The notes under the pieces: model-generated | Databases searched by the model: none | What the model was told of the DNA's origin: nothing | Seen by the model: only the letters and a program-made list of their open reading frames with translations | DNA from: Cycas panzhihuaensis | Lineage: Eukaryota; Cycadophyta | DNA: 64,000 nucleotides | Assembly (NCBI GenBank): GCA_023213395.1 | Contig: CM041465.1 | Location: forward strand, 11,098,001-11,162,000 | Direction: 5' to 3' | Shown here: positions 1 to 11,174 of the stretch, one piece after another | How the letters are laid out: the number at the start of each line of letters is the position of its first letter | Numbering within the stretch: position 1 is the stretch's first letter | Program-made: the position numbers and the translations under genes

Positions 1-2
1 GA

Positions 3-521
3 AAAATCGATCAACAAGTTGAAGAGCAGCTTCAAAAATCTCAACAGAGATACAAACAACGGCATGATGCACATAGAACCAACCATTCCTTTAAGAAAGA
101 AGATAGAGTTTGGTTGCACCTCAGTAAGAAAAAATTGCAAGGTGAAGGCAAAAAGATAAAGGCTATACGTTATGGTCATTTTACAATCTTGAAGAAAATT
201 GGGGAAAACGCTTTCCAGCTTGAACTTCCAGAATTCATGAAGATGTATTCCATAGTGAATGTTAAGAATCTGAAGATGTTCGAGCCATCCATGTTGAATG
301 AAGATGAAGATGGAGTTCCACTCTTACCAAATCCAGAGGAGTTGCGAATAGAGAAAGAGGAACCAGTACAAAATGATTACATTCTTCAAAGGAAGCAGAT
401 CAAGACTCGAAAAGGCATAATTGAGTCCTTCAGAATTGTAGAAAAAGGACAAGTACGCAGCAAGGAAAAATGGTACAATAGGGAGATAGGGAAAATCAAA
501 TTCCCTCATCTACAACTATAA
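3..521 (+). CDS. Ty3/gypsy integrase C-terminal end (5' partial)
   Basis: This is the end of a retrotransposon Pol polyprotein; integrase inserts element cDNA into chromosomes. The frame is open from base 3 to the TAA at 519-521 and continues off the left edge. Near codon 15 it has YKQRHDAHR followed by DRVWLHLSKK, then a GPF-like stretch (RYGHFTIL) and VNVKNLKMFEPS, which is the usual layout of gypsy integrase C-termini. The tail is acidic, then basic. An internal TTG at 114 is not a real start. There are no stops in about 170 codons, so this piece is better kept than the copia elements further right. Family assignment is firm; the lineage is not. Confidence 0.8.
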   Translation, partial: KIDQQVEEQLQKSQQRYKQRHDAHRTNHSFKKEDRVWLHLSKKKLQGEGKKIKAIRYGHFTILKKIGENAFQLELPEFMKMYSIVNVKNLKMFEPSMLNEDEDGVPLLPNPEELRIEKEEPVQNDYILQRKQIKTRKGIIESFRIVEKGQVRSKEKWYNREIGKIKFPHLQL

Positions 522-544
522 AGTTCATGAGGCCATGAACTCCT

Positions 545-556
545 AAAAAAGGGGAG
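545..556 (+). other. Candidate polypurine tract of the gypsy element
   Basis: A run AAAAAAGGGGAG lies about 25 bases after the integrase stop. Gypsy elements prime plus-strand DNA from such a tract next to the 3' LTR. The exact LTR start after it is not clear. Confidence 0.4.
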
Positions 557-1730
557 CTCTGATCTGTTTTTGGATCTTTATTTTCATAATACTCTTAAAA
601 TGCCTTGTTTTTCATATTTATAATCTTCTTTTTATAGAAAAATACCTTAAGAGGCTTAAAAAATGCAAACAAAGGTGCAACCGCAACTACAACCAAGTGC
701 AACCAACTAAAACTAAGTGCAACCCAGTGGCCTACAAGTGTAACTAAGTGCAACCGGGTGGTTTACAAGTGTAACTAAGTGCAATCGACTAGTCTACAAG
801 TGTAATGAAGTGTAACCACGTAATTTACAAGTGCAACGACAAGTGTAATCAAGTGCAACTATAGGTGCAACCCTACTGACTAAGGCGTAACCTTGCTGAC
901 TGCAAGTGCAACCCTACTGACTGCAAAAAATGAAAAAATGGGGAAAACTAAAAAATGGCAGCATTTTCGGCAAGGGAAACAGAGTTAGTTTCACACGAAA
1001 TTTTAGGAAGATTTTCTTGCACATGTCCTCTACATGATTAAAGAGAAAAACATCTTTGTTACATAGATTTAAGTGGGTTTTTCTCTAACCATTTTGGAAT
1101 CCATTGAAGAACTGAAAAATGGAAAACCCGTTGTGAAAGAAACATGCATTATAGGGTTTTATAACAGCAATATCTCTTGACAGAAGACAGAAGAGAGGAT
1201 GCCAACATCCATAGACGCAGTATGAGGAGCAAGACAAGAGGAAAGATTCTCCAAATTTACTTTTCACTTGAGAAAGAACTGCTCCAAAAATGTAAAATCT
1301 GCGCAAGAGAGAAAAAATGACAGAAGTGCATAAGGAGTGACAGAGCAACACCTAAATCCATTTATGGGGATAGAGAAGGAGCCTAAGAAAGTGAAGTTGC
1401 AGCTGAGGGAGGAAAATAGTAGTCACATCAGTCCAAGAAAGAGATGCCAGTGGAATTCTTCACCAAGAAAAGAGATTTTTTTGGTTATCGGCAACCAAAA
1501 CTCTATGTATACTTTAGTGTCAGTGGTTCCAAAGAATATGCAGTAGCCTGAAAAGCACCCAGCACTCAGTTCTACTCTCCCAATTTGCTGTAGCAGTCCT
1601 TTACATGCTCAATAGAGCACAAACAAAAGGAATTTTGTAAGAGAATTCAAAATATCTTCAAATTAATGTAATATTATTATAAATTTATTCTGAATTTGTT
1701 TTGATTAGATAAAGTATTTACTTTTGCATT
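557..1730 (+). mobile_element. Probable 3' LTR / 3' flank of the left-edge gypsy element
   Basis: Non-coding sequence following the integrase and purine tract. It contains the 31-bp tandem repeat at about 702-856. Further on it has an AT-rich stretch around 1660-1720 that could be the polyadenylation/U5 part. No second LTR copy is in the window, so the ends cannot be fixed and the call rests on position only. Confidence 0.35.
702..930 (+). repeat. Tandem repeat, 31-bp units then about 21-bp units
   Basis: The phrase TACAAGTGTAA/TACAAGTGCAA starts at 733, 764, 795 and 826, an exact 31-base spacing, and a worn first copy starts near 702. Each unit also holds AAGTG(C/T)AA. From 866 the pattern changes to units of about 20-21 bases built on CCCTACTGAC, at 871, 891 (CCTTGCTGAC) and 912. 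GTGCAACC is shared by both arrays. Confidence 0.85.
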
Positions 1731-2067
1731 CAAATTTAGATCAAATGAAGGTAGACTGGTTGGTCTAAGTAACTATTTAGATAACTAGACATAATAAGGA
1801 GGAGGTTGAGTGGCCATACCAAGTCATGTGAAGTAAGGGCATAGTGGAGCCAATGGTATAAGGTGAGGGGTCTAAGCAATAGTCGAGTGGGGGATATACA
1901 TATGAAGGTCACCTATTGGTAGAGTAACTAGAAGGATAGATGGTATAGGTTAGAAAATAGTATGAGTAAGCGAAAAAACTACCCTATGGACTAGGCAATT
2001 ATCAGTTGGCGTTGAGTAGATGGAGGGGTAGCTTACTAAACTTCACAGGTCTGCAAAATCTTTTATA

Positions 2068-2430
2068 GAGCTCTAATTAACCTAATTCTAATTTTCAAAG
2101 ATGTGGCTCTGAGTCTACTTTTCATCACAAAAATTGGGACCTAATTTCGATGTTGTATGAGAAAGTTGTTGCTATTTTAGTGAATAGTAATTATTTTTAG
2201 TAAGAATTTTAGAAAATTATATTCTCCTAAATTTTTGGGACTTCCAAATACTTTCTAGAACTCATTTGGACCTGATTCCACTTCTTGAGGATGAAGCTCT
2301 AAGTCTAGTTTACAACACAAAAATTGGAACTCCATTTTGTTATTGTGGGAGAACGTTATTGTTGATTTAGTGAAGACTACTTTTTTTTTGTATTAAAAAA
2401 AAGTAAAAGAAATTTTCTTCCTTCTTTTTT
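2068..2430 (+). repeat. Degenerate direct duplication, unit about 190 bp
   Basis: Two copies begin near 2068 and 2258. Both carry a GCTCT(G/A)AGTCTA motif, then CACAAAAATTGG, then a GAGAA..GTTATTG-like stretch and TTTAGTGAA. They differ at many positions. No coding potential is visible. The rest of 1731-2598 shows no gene. Confidence 0.6.
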
Positions 2431-2599
2431 ATAAGCCTTAAAAGCCCATTGTAAAAGTAAAAAAAAAAACACCTGGATTAGAGTAATATATGGTGTCCTT
2501 ACTCACTTATTATCATTACATTTTAGCACTCCAAAATCACTTCAAGTAAGCACTCTAAAGATATTCCAAGCAAGCATTTTATTTTTAGTTAATGTACGT

Positions 2600-2803
2600 T
2601 TGATGCAATTCAATAATCTTTTCACTCTTCCTAAAAGGAATGCATCACATATGCTATTTTCCACCATCTTGTACTTATTCACACACTCTCCAATATTAAC
2701 ATACCTTGGTTGGTAGAATGATATACTATAAAGGAGGTGTGAGTTTCAAGTTGAGATTTGAATGAATTAGAATATTGGTGAGGTTTGGTTAGCCATACCA
2801 TCG
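2600..2803 (+). mobile_element. Copia element B, leader fragment left of insertion A
   Basis: This stretch resembles the conserved leader of elements A (about 4400-4600) and C (about 48960-49080, minus strand), including CCTAAAAGGAAT and GGAGGTGTGAGTTTCA. The matching continuation resumes at 10444 with TGCCTCAATTAGG. Element B was therefore cut here by element A. Bases 2799-2803 (CATCG) are the left target duplication of A. No 5' LTR of B can be found in 1-2600. Confidence 0.7.
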
Positions 2804-3115
2804 TGAAAGAGGTTAATGTATCAAGGTTATTTGGATAGATTAATTGTGTGACCTTAGGATATATTATTATCATTAGTCTCTTAATGAAATGTACTTTATG
2901 TACATTTAGATTTAATTTTAGGTTCATGTCATTAGGCAGGAAAATCCTAACCCTTATGCTCACCCTCAATAATAAAAGATGAAATCTCAAGGAGGGAGTC
3001 ATTATTCATTCTCACCTCTAAGCTTGCTCTCATATCTTGCTTCATCTTCTTTTTTATTCTCCATTGTCATTGTATACATGTGAGTGATTTATCTCCTAGA
3101 TCCATCCTTCTTTCA
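2804..3115 (+). repeat. 5' LTR of element A
   Basis: Starts TGAAAGAGGTTAATG and ends CTTTCA. It has the same length as the copy at 10132-10443. Related LTRs of about 313 bp occur on the minus strand at 36151-36463 and 50359-50671 (element C). Confidence 0.92.
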
Positions 3116-3117
3116 TA

Positions 3118-3129
3118 TGGTATTAGAGC
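3118..3129 (+). other. Primer binding site of element A
   Basis: TGGTATTAGAGC, two bases after the LTR end. It differs by one base from the sequence complementary to the 3' end of initiator-Met tRNA (TGGTATCAGAGC), the standard copia primer. Confidence 0.9.
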
Positions 3130-5096
3130 TAGAAGGAAATCTATTCACTCCATTCCACTTACATGGAGTCACTTTGCCTCTCCTTCACCTTTAATGTGAA
3201 GTATTGAGAGTGCATTCATTATTTTTTAACACTTTGAGATCTTAAAATTATAGCATTTTGTATGTTGTTGCTTTCTCTATCTGTGCAAAAATCCAAAGGT
3301 GAAGAATACAGGTTTTTGAAGTCGTTCAGCTACCGGAATAGTCTCAAAAGCATTAAAGGCCCAAATTTTCATAAAATAATTTGACCATCTCAGAATTTGA
3401 TGAAATTTGGGATGCAAGGTTGCCTTGACTGGAGGATCATTTTTGTCTTCTGGAGAAACTTCATATTCAGCCTGCAATAGTATGTTTTGATTGTGAAAAA
3501 AGGGTAAATTTTGTGGATAAGTGATTTAAAGCACTTTTCCTAATGAAATTCCTTAATTATAAGCTAAAAAATCTAAATTTTTTATTAAGGGATCTAGTAG
3601 ATTTATTTCTTAGAATTAGTGTAAGATAAATCTCATCAAATTTCATCTACTAATTAGTGAGATCTTTGCAATTTTCTCACAGTTGCTGATTTTACCTACT
3701 CAACCCCACAAAGGACATTGCAAGGGCATTTCGAGTAATTTTTTGGTAGATTCTATAAATGGAACAGAAGGGAAAGTTAATGTACGTGTAAAAATGTAAC
3801 TTTTAAAATATTAAAGTTCAGATTCTGAGACAGTTGATCTGGCATGATTTTACTTTGGTGCTTTTTTGGGCAGAAAATTTTTTGTGCCTTTTCTAAAATC
3901 TAACTTCATAACTCTATTAAAAATGACATTCTAAACACTTTTTCCTTCTGTCATAAACTCATATTTCATCATTTAGGCCTTCATATTTGTAATTTTTTAA
4001 AAATTTATCCATTTATCATTATTTGTAAATTTTGTGAAAAAATCATAAAATAGGGCAAAATAGCATGCATATTAATTTTGAAAAATCATTATTTAGTGGT
4101 AAGTTAATCTAATTTTTAGCCCATTATGGATTTTGTATCAAAACTTCCAAAATCATATTTAGAAACATTGTACTAAAGCAAGGGAAACCTTGGATCGGAA
4201 GCAACATCTAGTTCCCTTGCTAAATCTAGCATGCTTTTTCTATTTACACACATAGCATAAAGCATCACAAAAGTAGCGACAACAATAAAGCATCACAAAA
4301 GCAGCAACAATAATAAAGCATCACAACAGTAGCACCAACAACAAAGCAAGCACATTTTGTAACTTTCCATTTCAATTTTTAGTTATACAGAAACATCTTA
4401 CACTATTCCTAAAAGGAATCTCATCTGTATAATCTATACCACCAGTTCTTGACTTGTGAACACACTTTCCTTAGTTGTATTAAACTAAGGTTGGCTGAAG
4501 TCCAGGCCCTAAGGGAGGTGTGAGTTTCATACTGGGTCTTGTCTTAACCAGAATAGTGGTGGAGGGACAGGTTAGATATACCTACGGCCTCCAATCAGGG
4601 ATAATCCTGATAACCACCCAGGAAAACTAAAAACCTTAATGCAAGATTAAAATTAACTCGGTCCAATATCTGTCATATCCAATAATCGTTTGACTCTTCG
4701 GAGGAGGTATATACCTACTCATTGGTGAACTGGGTGAGGACTGGGAGTACCTGGGCTCCACTATGACTTGGATTTCATCACCAAGCCTAGGTGCAGGTAT
4801 TGTGGGTGAAGGCCCTAATCATATACTAGAAGCCTTAGGCATTGAAACCTCACCTACATTTGGACATAAGTGAGAGGTTAGTGGTATGACACATTACCAC
4901 TCTTTGCCAGGTTTACATTAGGCCTCATTCTTACATCATTACTTATATTCATTTTTTATAATTGTTGAAAAATACTTAATCATTGCTTGCTTCTCATTAT
5001 AACAATCATTTCTACATCCCTGATGTGGCAGGTGTACTAGCCACATGTGTCAGTGGTATATACTTCTATCATCTCTTCTACTTCTTCATCATCACC
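3130..5096 (+). other. Long untranslated leader of element A
   Basis: About 2 kb with no frame that matches anything. The part at 4380-5096 is clearly shared with elements B (10449-11174) and C (about 48430-49080, minus strand). It includes GGGAGGTGTGAGTTTCA, GGAGGTATATA and GACTTGGATTTCATCACC. It also has a short CAACA/AGCATCACAA repeat at about 4255-4345. A conserved leader of this length is unusual for copia elements. Confidence 0.7.
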
Positions 5097-6068
5097 ATGT
5101 CATCTCAATTTAAGTAGAATGTTAATTGCATATTGAAAGGCAAAGAAAATTGGGATATATGGTACACTGGAATTAAAAATGATACAAAGTATGAAGGCCT
5201 TTGGAGAGCCCACTTGCAGCCTACACCCAACATACCAGCAACGACTACAACATCTGCTTCCGATGGATCTGCCCCAACATCTCCTGCAGATGCTGTAGCC
5301 AAACTACAATGGGAGATAGATGATGAAAAGATTCGTGTAAGAATTTTGTTGGTCATTAATCACTCGTTGCACAACTTGATAAATGAAGAGCAACATGATA
5401 CATCCTGGAAGGTCCTGGAAGTTCTTAGAAAGAACTTTGATACAAAGTCAAATTTATAATTTGTTCATCTTGTTTTGAAAATGAATAAATTAAAAATGTA
5501 GAAGGGACAAGCTCATGAGATAATAAATCTCCTTTGACCAATCAAACAGGCAATTGACAAAGACTTTAAGACCCAATGCATCACTTGGGCATTTTTTATC
5601 CAGTCATGTTTACATGTCCCCGATTATAAAAACTTGCTTAGAAGTCTTTAATCTAGTGGAACATTGAAGACACTCAACTTCAAAACACTTATTGAAAAGT
5701 TCATAGAATTTGACAAGACCTTTGATACAAACTTTGTAGCCTCTGACTCTCTTCCAGATGTAGCCCTTGAGGTAGAAGAAGAAGTTTGCTACATAAAAAA
5801 TCAAGGTCCCTCTCATGGCAGAGGAAATAACCGAGCAAGAGAAAGAGAAAGAAATATAGGAAATCATCCACAAGGTCAATCAAACCCTCAATCACAACCT
5901 CAACAGTTTCAAGGCCAAGGGCCACCTTAACAAAGAACAAGACTGTCAGGCTAAACCGGTACTTCTTCAGGGACTGGTAATCAAACTATTATATGTGATC
6001 GGTGTAACCGTAAAGGACACTTAGCAAAAGATTGCAGAACTACCACTTATAAGTTGGCCAAGTTCTAA
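5097..6068 (+). pseudogene. Element A Gag (nucleocapsid) with stop codons
   Basis: Gag forms the retrotransposon particle. The ATG at 5097 opens MSSQFK, and one frame runs without indels to TAA at 6066-6068. The N-terminal region has NWDIWYTGIKNDTKYEGLW and WKVLEVLRKNFDTKSNL, typical of copia Gag. A Gln-rich basic stretch precedes a CX2CX4HX4C zinc knuckle, CDRCNRKGHLAKDC, at 5994-6035. Stops interrupt it at codon 7 and at 5457-5459, among others. In B or C several of these positions hold Gln, Arg or Glu codons, so they arose by base change. The element A copy is dead. Confidence 0.88.
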
Positions 6069-6640
6069 CCAAAACATAGAGCTCATAATGTTGAAGAATC
6101 TTATGAAGAATCCTTTAGTGGTGCAGGTTTTGTACAAGCATGCATTCAAAGAATTTAGGGATCTTCAGCATCAAATGTCATTGACCAACCAAAGAGATAA
6201 TTTGAAGCTCGATGTGGATATATCACTTGTGAATTCCCTTCACCAATGCCAAGCCCTATTGGAATTGCCAATAGTGTAGCTTCAATCGATGGACAGTGGA
6301 TAATGGACACATGAGAAACTCAACATATGACATGCAATCACAGTCTATATCAAACATTTGACTCAAATGTTCATGAAGTTATTCACATAGCTGATAAATC
6401 ACAACAATCTGTTGAAGGAATTGGCAACATTCGCCTGAAACTCTCAGGCGTAGAAGATTTTATATTACTTGATGTCTTATACATACCCAATCTCAAATAA
6501 AACCTACTCTCTTTATCCACATTTGTTTCTCATGGATTTGATCTGAGTGTAACCGTAAATGACTAGACTCTCAAGGTCATTCACCCTCCAACTAATCAGG
6601 TGGTTTTGACTAGACATCTCTTTGGCAAACTCTTTCGACT
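6069..6640 (+). pseudogene. Element A aspartic protease, active site lost
   Basis: The polyprotein continues in the same frame after Gag. The protease signature is at 6297-6335, WIMDT then a TGA, then ETQHMTCN. The Gly codon of the catalytic Asp-Thr-Gly is now TGA at 6312-6314. Downstream LLDVLYIPNLK and NLLSLSTFVSHGFDLSV are the conserved end of copia protease, also seen in B and C. The domain normally cleaves Gag-Pol. Here it cannot. Confidence 0.87.
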
Positions 6641-6719
6641 GAATGGCTCTCCATCTTCTGAAGCCCATTATGCCCAAAGCCCTTGTGCTGATGAATAATT
6701 TTCATTTAATTCCATCTTA

Positions 6720-7680
6720 ACCTATCCAATATTGTCACCAGAATCTCTTTGGCATGCTTGCATGGGCCATGTTCACATTGATAGACTTAGAGATCTTTCT
6801 AACACTCTTCCAAACCTTCCAAAGTTTTCCTCTAAGCCCTTTAAAGGTTAAGCTTATATCATTGCCAAATCTCACTGACAACCCTTTTCCAAAAATCAGT
6901 GGAAATCCATCCATCCATTACAATTTGTACACTCTGATTTGTGCAAGCTAATGCACATTCTTTCACTGAAGGAAAAGCTATATTATGTCTCTTTCATTGA
7001 TGATTACACTAGAAAAGTATGGGTAGCTTTTATATATAAGAAAGATGAAGCATTTTGTATATTCAAGGAATTCAAAGCCCTCACTGAAAAAGAGTCAGGT
7101 TATCAACTCAAATGTCTTCGAACTGATAATGGTAGCGAATATACCTCACATGAGTTTGAAAGCTACCTTCGAGATAATGGCATCAAGCATCAAACAATAG
7201 TAGCAGGTGCCCCACAGCAAAATGGAGTTGCCAAGTGAATGAACAGGACAATCATGAACATGGCTCATGCTATGCTAATATACAAAAATATACCTACCTA
7301 TCTATGGGCTGAAGCAATCTAGATAACTATTTATTATATTAATGTTATTAGCCCATTAAAGGAAGTACAATCACCTAATGAAAGTGGTCAGGACAAGCCC
7401 CATTATTTACTACTTTAAAATTTGTGGCTCTACATGTTATGCCCACATTCTGGATGTAGATTGAAATAATCTCTAGCTAAGGGCACTTAAAGGCATCTTT
7501 GTTGGATACCCTATGGATAAGAAAGGGTATAAAGTCTTCATACCTTCACAATGAAAATTTATTGTTACTAGAGATATCATTTTTGTGGAGATAGAGGATC
7601 TGTTACTTAAACTAGACTCCATTATACCCTCACGCTGCTACAATAATGTTATTAAGTATGATGTTCAGATTCTAAAATTT
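6720..7680 (+). pseudogene. Element A integrase with stop codons
   Basis: A GAG-pre-integrase zinc region (LWHACMGHVHIDRLRDL) is followed by the catalytic core in frame with gag. The core has HSDLC near 6940, RTDNGSEYTSHEFESYL near 7120-7160 and AGAPQQNGVAK ending in a TGA at 7236-7238. The two Asp and surrounding residues remain. The final Glu is Lys (VAK where VVE is usual). After it come YLWAEAI and GYPMDKKGYKVF. A run of G at 7680-7698 precedes a frame change. Non-functional. Confidence 0.87.
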
Positions 7681-7681
7681 G

Positions 7682-7921
7682 GGGGAGGGGGGGGGGGGCA
7701 GACATAAATTACTCCAAATATTGGAAGCTGACAATAGAGCCTTGGAGGATACAAGTTTTGACTCTAAATCGATGAGTGCACATCCAACACCATCTTTTGA
7801 AGATAGTAGATTTGACAAAGGCAATGCCATTATAGAAGAACCATCCTCTCCACCTTCATTTGACAAAGGCAAAATAGTGGTAGAAGGACCATCTTCCTCA
7901 AGTGCATCAACATCCTCCTAA
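7682..7921 (+). pseudogene. Element A Pol linker between integrase and RT
   Basis: About 80 codons rich in Ser, Pro and Asp, with DKGNAIIEEPSSPPSFDKG. The matching linker in element C is at 38657-38863 on the minus strand. It is the spacer that copia elements carry between integrase and reverse transcriptase, without its own domain. A G-rich homopolymer just upstream may have caused the frameshift that separates it from integrase. Confidence 0.7.
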
Positions 7922-8109
7922 AAAATAATCATTTTAATTAATAAGATGAGAACTAAGAAGTTGAGGAAATGAGGACTTCATTCCCAACTCGAGGATCTTG
8001 AGAAGTCTGCCAACTCAATAAGGACATACGACTAGATAAGGTGGGCAAAACTGGCACTTGAAGTGCCCATAGAGCAAGGATGTAGGAATCATTATATATT
8101 GAGCTTGAA

Positions 8110-8935
8110 CCAGTATAATTGCATCTTATTCTTAATGAGGAGCCCTTAACATACCAAGAAGCTGTAAAGCATATAGCTTGGAGAAATGCCATGAATGAAG
8201 AGTACTGATCTCTTATCAAGAATGGTACATGGGAGCTCGTTGATCTACCACTTGGCAGAAAGGTAGTTCAAAATAAATGGGTGTTCAAAAACAAATATAA
8301 ATCTGACAGCACCCTTGAAAAACACAAGGTGAGGTTCATAGCTAAAGGATTTACACAAAGGGAAGGTATCAACTACACTAAAGTCTTTACACCTACAACT
8401 AACTAGCCTACAATTAGAACTCTTGTGGCCTTGGCCACTCAACAGGGTAAGAAAATCCACCAACTCGATATTAACATCACATTTCTCAATGGAGATCTTG
8501 AAGAAGAAATTTACATGGCTCAACTAGAAGGATATGAGATTGAAGGTTAAGAGCATAAGGTTTGTAGGCTCAGAAAGTCCTTGTATGGCCTTAAATAAGC
8601 CCCTTGCGCTTAGTTTGCTAAGTTGTCTGAAAGGATAAGGTAATTTAGATACGAGGTTTGTGACTATCAAGATATTAATGCAACATTGTTCATCAAGCAC
8701 CATAAGGATAAAGTCACTTATCTCACAATCTTTGTAGCTAACATGCTAGTAACAGGTAATAGTGAGCTAGCAATAAGCCAGCTAAAAAAGGACCTTAGCA
8801 AAACGTTTGAATTGTCTGACCTTGATTTGATGAAATATTACTTGGGAATTGAAGTAACATAAAAGAATGGAAAATTTTTCCTCTCCAAAAAAAAGTACAT
8901 CAACGATCTTCTAACCAAGTTTTAGCTAGAAGATG
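8110..8935 (+). pseudogene. Element A reverse transcriptase, degenerate
   Basis: Copia RT landmarks in order are EAVKHIAWRNAMNEEY, GTWELVDLPLGRKVVQNKWV, KGFTQREGINYTKVFTP, FLNGDLEEEIYM and SLYGLK followed by a stop where Gln is usual. The catalytic YVDD box at 8731-8748 reads FVANML, so both Asp are lost. MKYYLGIEV follows. Many stops are present. Confidence 0.87.
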
Positions 8936-9648
8936 CTCGACCAGTGATGTTACCTATTGAACCTAACACTAAACTCTCAGTTGAAGGTGACACTAGGGAG
9001 GCAAACACAACACTCTACAGGAAACTTATAGGTAGTCTCATCTACACTACTAATACAAGGCCATATATTATACACTCTGTCAGTATTCTTGCTCATTACA
9101 TGATAAATCCTAAGCAGAATCATTGGCAGGCAGGAATGTGAGTGTTGAGATACCTTAAAATAACCAGTAAATATGGTCTGTTGTATGAACCTAGTTCAGA
9201 CTTCAAGCTTTCTGCATACATAGACTCAGACTTTACAAGAGATAAAGATATAGGAAGATCTATGTCTGGGTATGTAACGTTTCTTAGAACAGCACCAATA
9301 TCATAGAGATCCAGATGGCAGAAGATAGTTGCAGATTCAATCACCGAAGCTGAATACATTGTTGCTTCTAACACTAGTAAAGAGGTGATATGGCTAAGAA
9401 AATTATGGGAAACATTGAATATCACCCAAATAAGTCCTACGAGTCTTCATGCGAATAATCAATTAGCAATCTACATGGTGAAAATTACTATATTTCATGA
9501 TCGTACCAAACACATAAGTATGAAAGTCCACAAGAATAGAGAACTTTTTCATGACGGCATAATTCAATTGGATTATTGCCCCGCAATAGATCAAGTGGCC
9601 GATATCTTCACCAAACTGCTGCAAAAGGTAAAGTTTGAACAATTCTGA
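8936..9648 (+). pseudogene. Element A RNase H and end of Pol
   Basis: Contains LYRKLIGSLIYTTNTRP, then the copia RNase H with DSDF, SITEAEYIVAS and KEVIWLRKL. HANNQLAI has Asn in place of the usual Asp of ADNQ. It ends with FHDRTKHISMKVHK and DQVADIFTKLLQ. The stop at 9646-9648 matches the normal end of copia Pol. In-frame stops and the missing Asp show it is inactive. Confidence 0.85.
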
Positions 9649-10120
9649 AGGCAGCTCGGCCTTAGGGCCTCCATCTTCGATTCATCAAAGAAGATGGCAA
9701 CAAGATCATCATGCTCTATTCTCTTCGTGAAAACCCCTTGTGGGCACAGAAGAATAAGAGTAAGTATCTACTCTATCCTCTTTGTAAAAATCCCATGCGG
9801 GTACGGAAGGATAAAGGTTGTACTATTTTTAGAAAATTGAAACCTGGGAAAACCCAAAAGGGCATAGGGGATGACCAAATAATATATAGAGACTTAGCAG
9901 ATTAAGCTGCATATTTAAGATGCTTGGCTATCAGGCTACATGAAAGAGCCACCTTAGCCATTTTGATTTATAAAAGGGGCTATAGATCTTAGAAAGTTCA
10001 TGGGCTTTTATTCCCTATAAGGGTTTCCCCACAAAAGTGTCATTTAGAATTTCAATGTAATAATGAGGCTCAAATGAAGACCTCATAGAATAGATTTTCT
10101 CAAAATGACCTTCCACCATT
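9649..10120 (+). other. 3' untranslated region of element A with a tandem pair
   Basis: No coding frame. A unit of about 57 bases occurs twice (near 9715 and 9772), each with a TCTAT.CTCTT.GT start, AAA..CCC.TG.GGG and a GGATAAAG/GAATAAGAG end. The same pair is in element B (about 15780-15880) and element C (36760-36860, minus strand). Confidence 0.6.
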
Positions 10121-10129
10121 AAGGGGGGG
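10121..10129 (+). other. Polypurine tract of element A
   Basis: AAGGGGGGG immediately before the 3' LTR (TGAAAGAGG at 10132). The equivalent tract is AAGGGGGAGA in element B and AAGGGGGGAT in element C. Confidence 0.9.
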
Positions 10130-10131
10130 AT

Positions 10132-10443
10132 TGAAAGAGGTTAATGTATCAAGGTCATTTATGTAGATTAATTATGTGACCTTAGGATATATTATTATTA
10201 TTAGTCTCTTAATGAAATGTACTTTATATGCATTTAGATGTAATTTCAGGTTCATGTCATTAGGTGGGAAAATCCTAACCTTAATGCTCACTCTCAATAA
10301 TAAAAGGTGAAATCTCAAGGAGGCGGTCATTATTCATTCTCACCTCCAAGCTTGCTCTCATATCTTGTTTCATCTGCTTTTTCATTCTCCATTGCCATTG
10401 TGTGCATGTGAGTGATTTATCTCCTAAATCCATCCTTCCTTCA
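10132..10443 (+). repeat. 3' LTR of element A
   Basis: 312 bp, TGAAAGAGG to CCTTCA, followed by TATCA (10444-10448), the right target duplication. AATAAAAGG near 10297 could be the polyadenylation signal. Confidence 0.92.
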
Positions 10444-10448
10444 TATCA

Positions 10449-11174
10449 TGCCTCAATTAGGGATCATCTTAATAACCAATCAGAAAAATTGAAACTTTAA
10501 TATAAAATTAAAATATACTCGATCAAATATCTGTCATAGCCATGGGTATGCATGTACCACTCTTTAGAGGAGGTATATAGCTGCTCATTAGTGAACTGTG
10601 TAAGGATTGGGAGTAATTGGGCTCCATTGTGACTTGGATTTTATAACCAAGCATACTTATAAATATCGCAAGTGAAGGCTAACTTAATTCTACTAGAAGC
10701 CTAGGCATCCCTTCAACAACTTCAACTATATGTTAGACATAAGTTAGAGGTTATTGGGTTGATTACGCATCCTACATTTGAGTTTCAAGTTGTATACACT
10801 CAATGATGTCAGCTTCCATATTGGCCTACAATCTTGTATATTGATCACTTATTTATAAAAAGTGATCCATAGTGTAATCATAATCATAGTGCTTCTCATA
10901 TTCCTGCTATATTAGGTTAATAGTTGCCACAAGTGTTAGTGGCCAATTTTCATCATAGTGCTTCTCGTATTCCTGTTGCATCAAGTTAATATTTGTCATA
11001 AGTGTTGGTGACTTTTCTTTAAGTTGCTTCCTTCATCTTTGAGCAACCATTCTCACTTCTTCTTCCTTCTACTACACTACTTCATTACATCTCCCATTTA
11101 TAAATAGTGATTAGTCATTTATTTCCATCACTTTTATAGTCCCTTATTTATTTCTTCCTTTCTCAAAAGACACC
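10449..11174 (+). other. Leader of element B
   Basis: Non-coding. Colinear with 4590-5096 of element A, for example GGATCATCTTAATAACCA, ATCTGTCATAGCCATGG and GGAGGTATATAG. A direct repeat (CATAGTGCTTCTC.TATTCCTG) occurs near 10888 and 10954. Confidence 0.65.

Larger units (their letters stand above)
2804..10443 (+). mobile_element. Ty1/copia element A, full length, decayed
   Basis: The element is bounded by two 312-bp LTRs and has a primer site, gag, protease, integrase, RT, RNase H and polypurine tract in copia order. The flanking five bases are CATCG on the left and TATCA on the right, a target duplication that differs by two transitions. It sits inside element B. By hand I count about 27 differences between its LTRs (near 91% identity), so it is old. 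gag through integrase reads in one frame broken by point stops. It cannot encode a working polyprotein. Confidence 0.92.

Noticed and set aside
733-856. Evenly spaced repeats that might suggest a CRISPR array
   Set aside because: Units are contiguous 31-bp tandem copies without unique spacers, beside a plant gypsy element.
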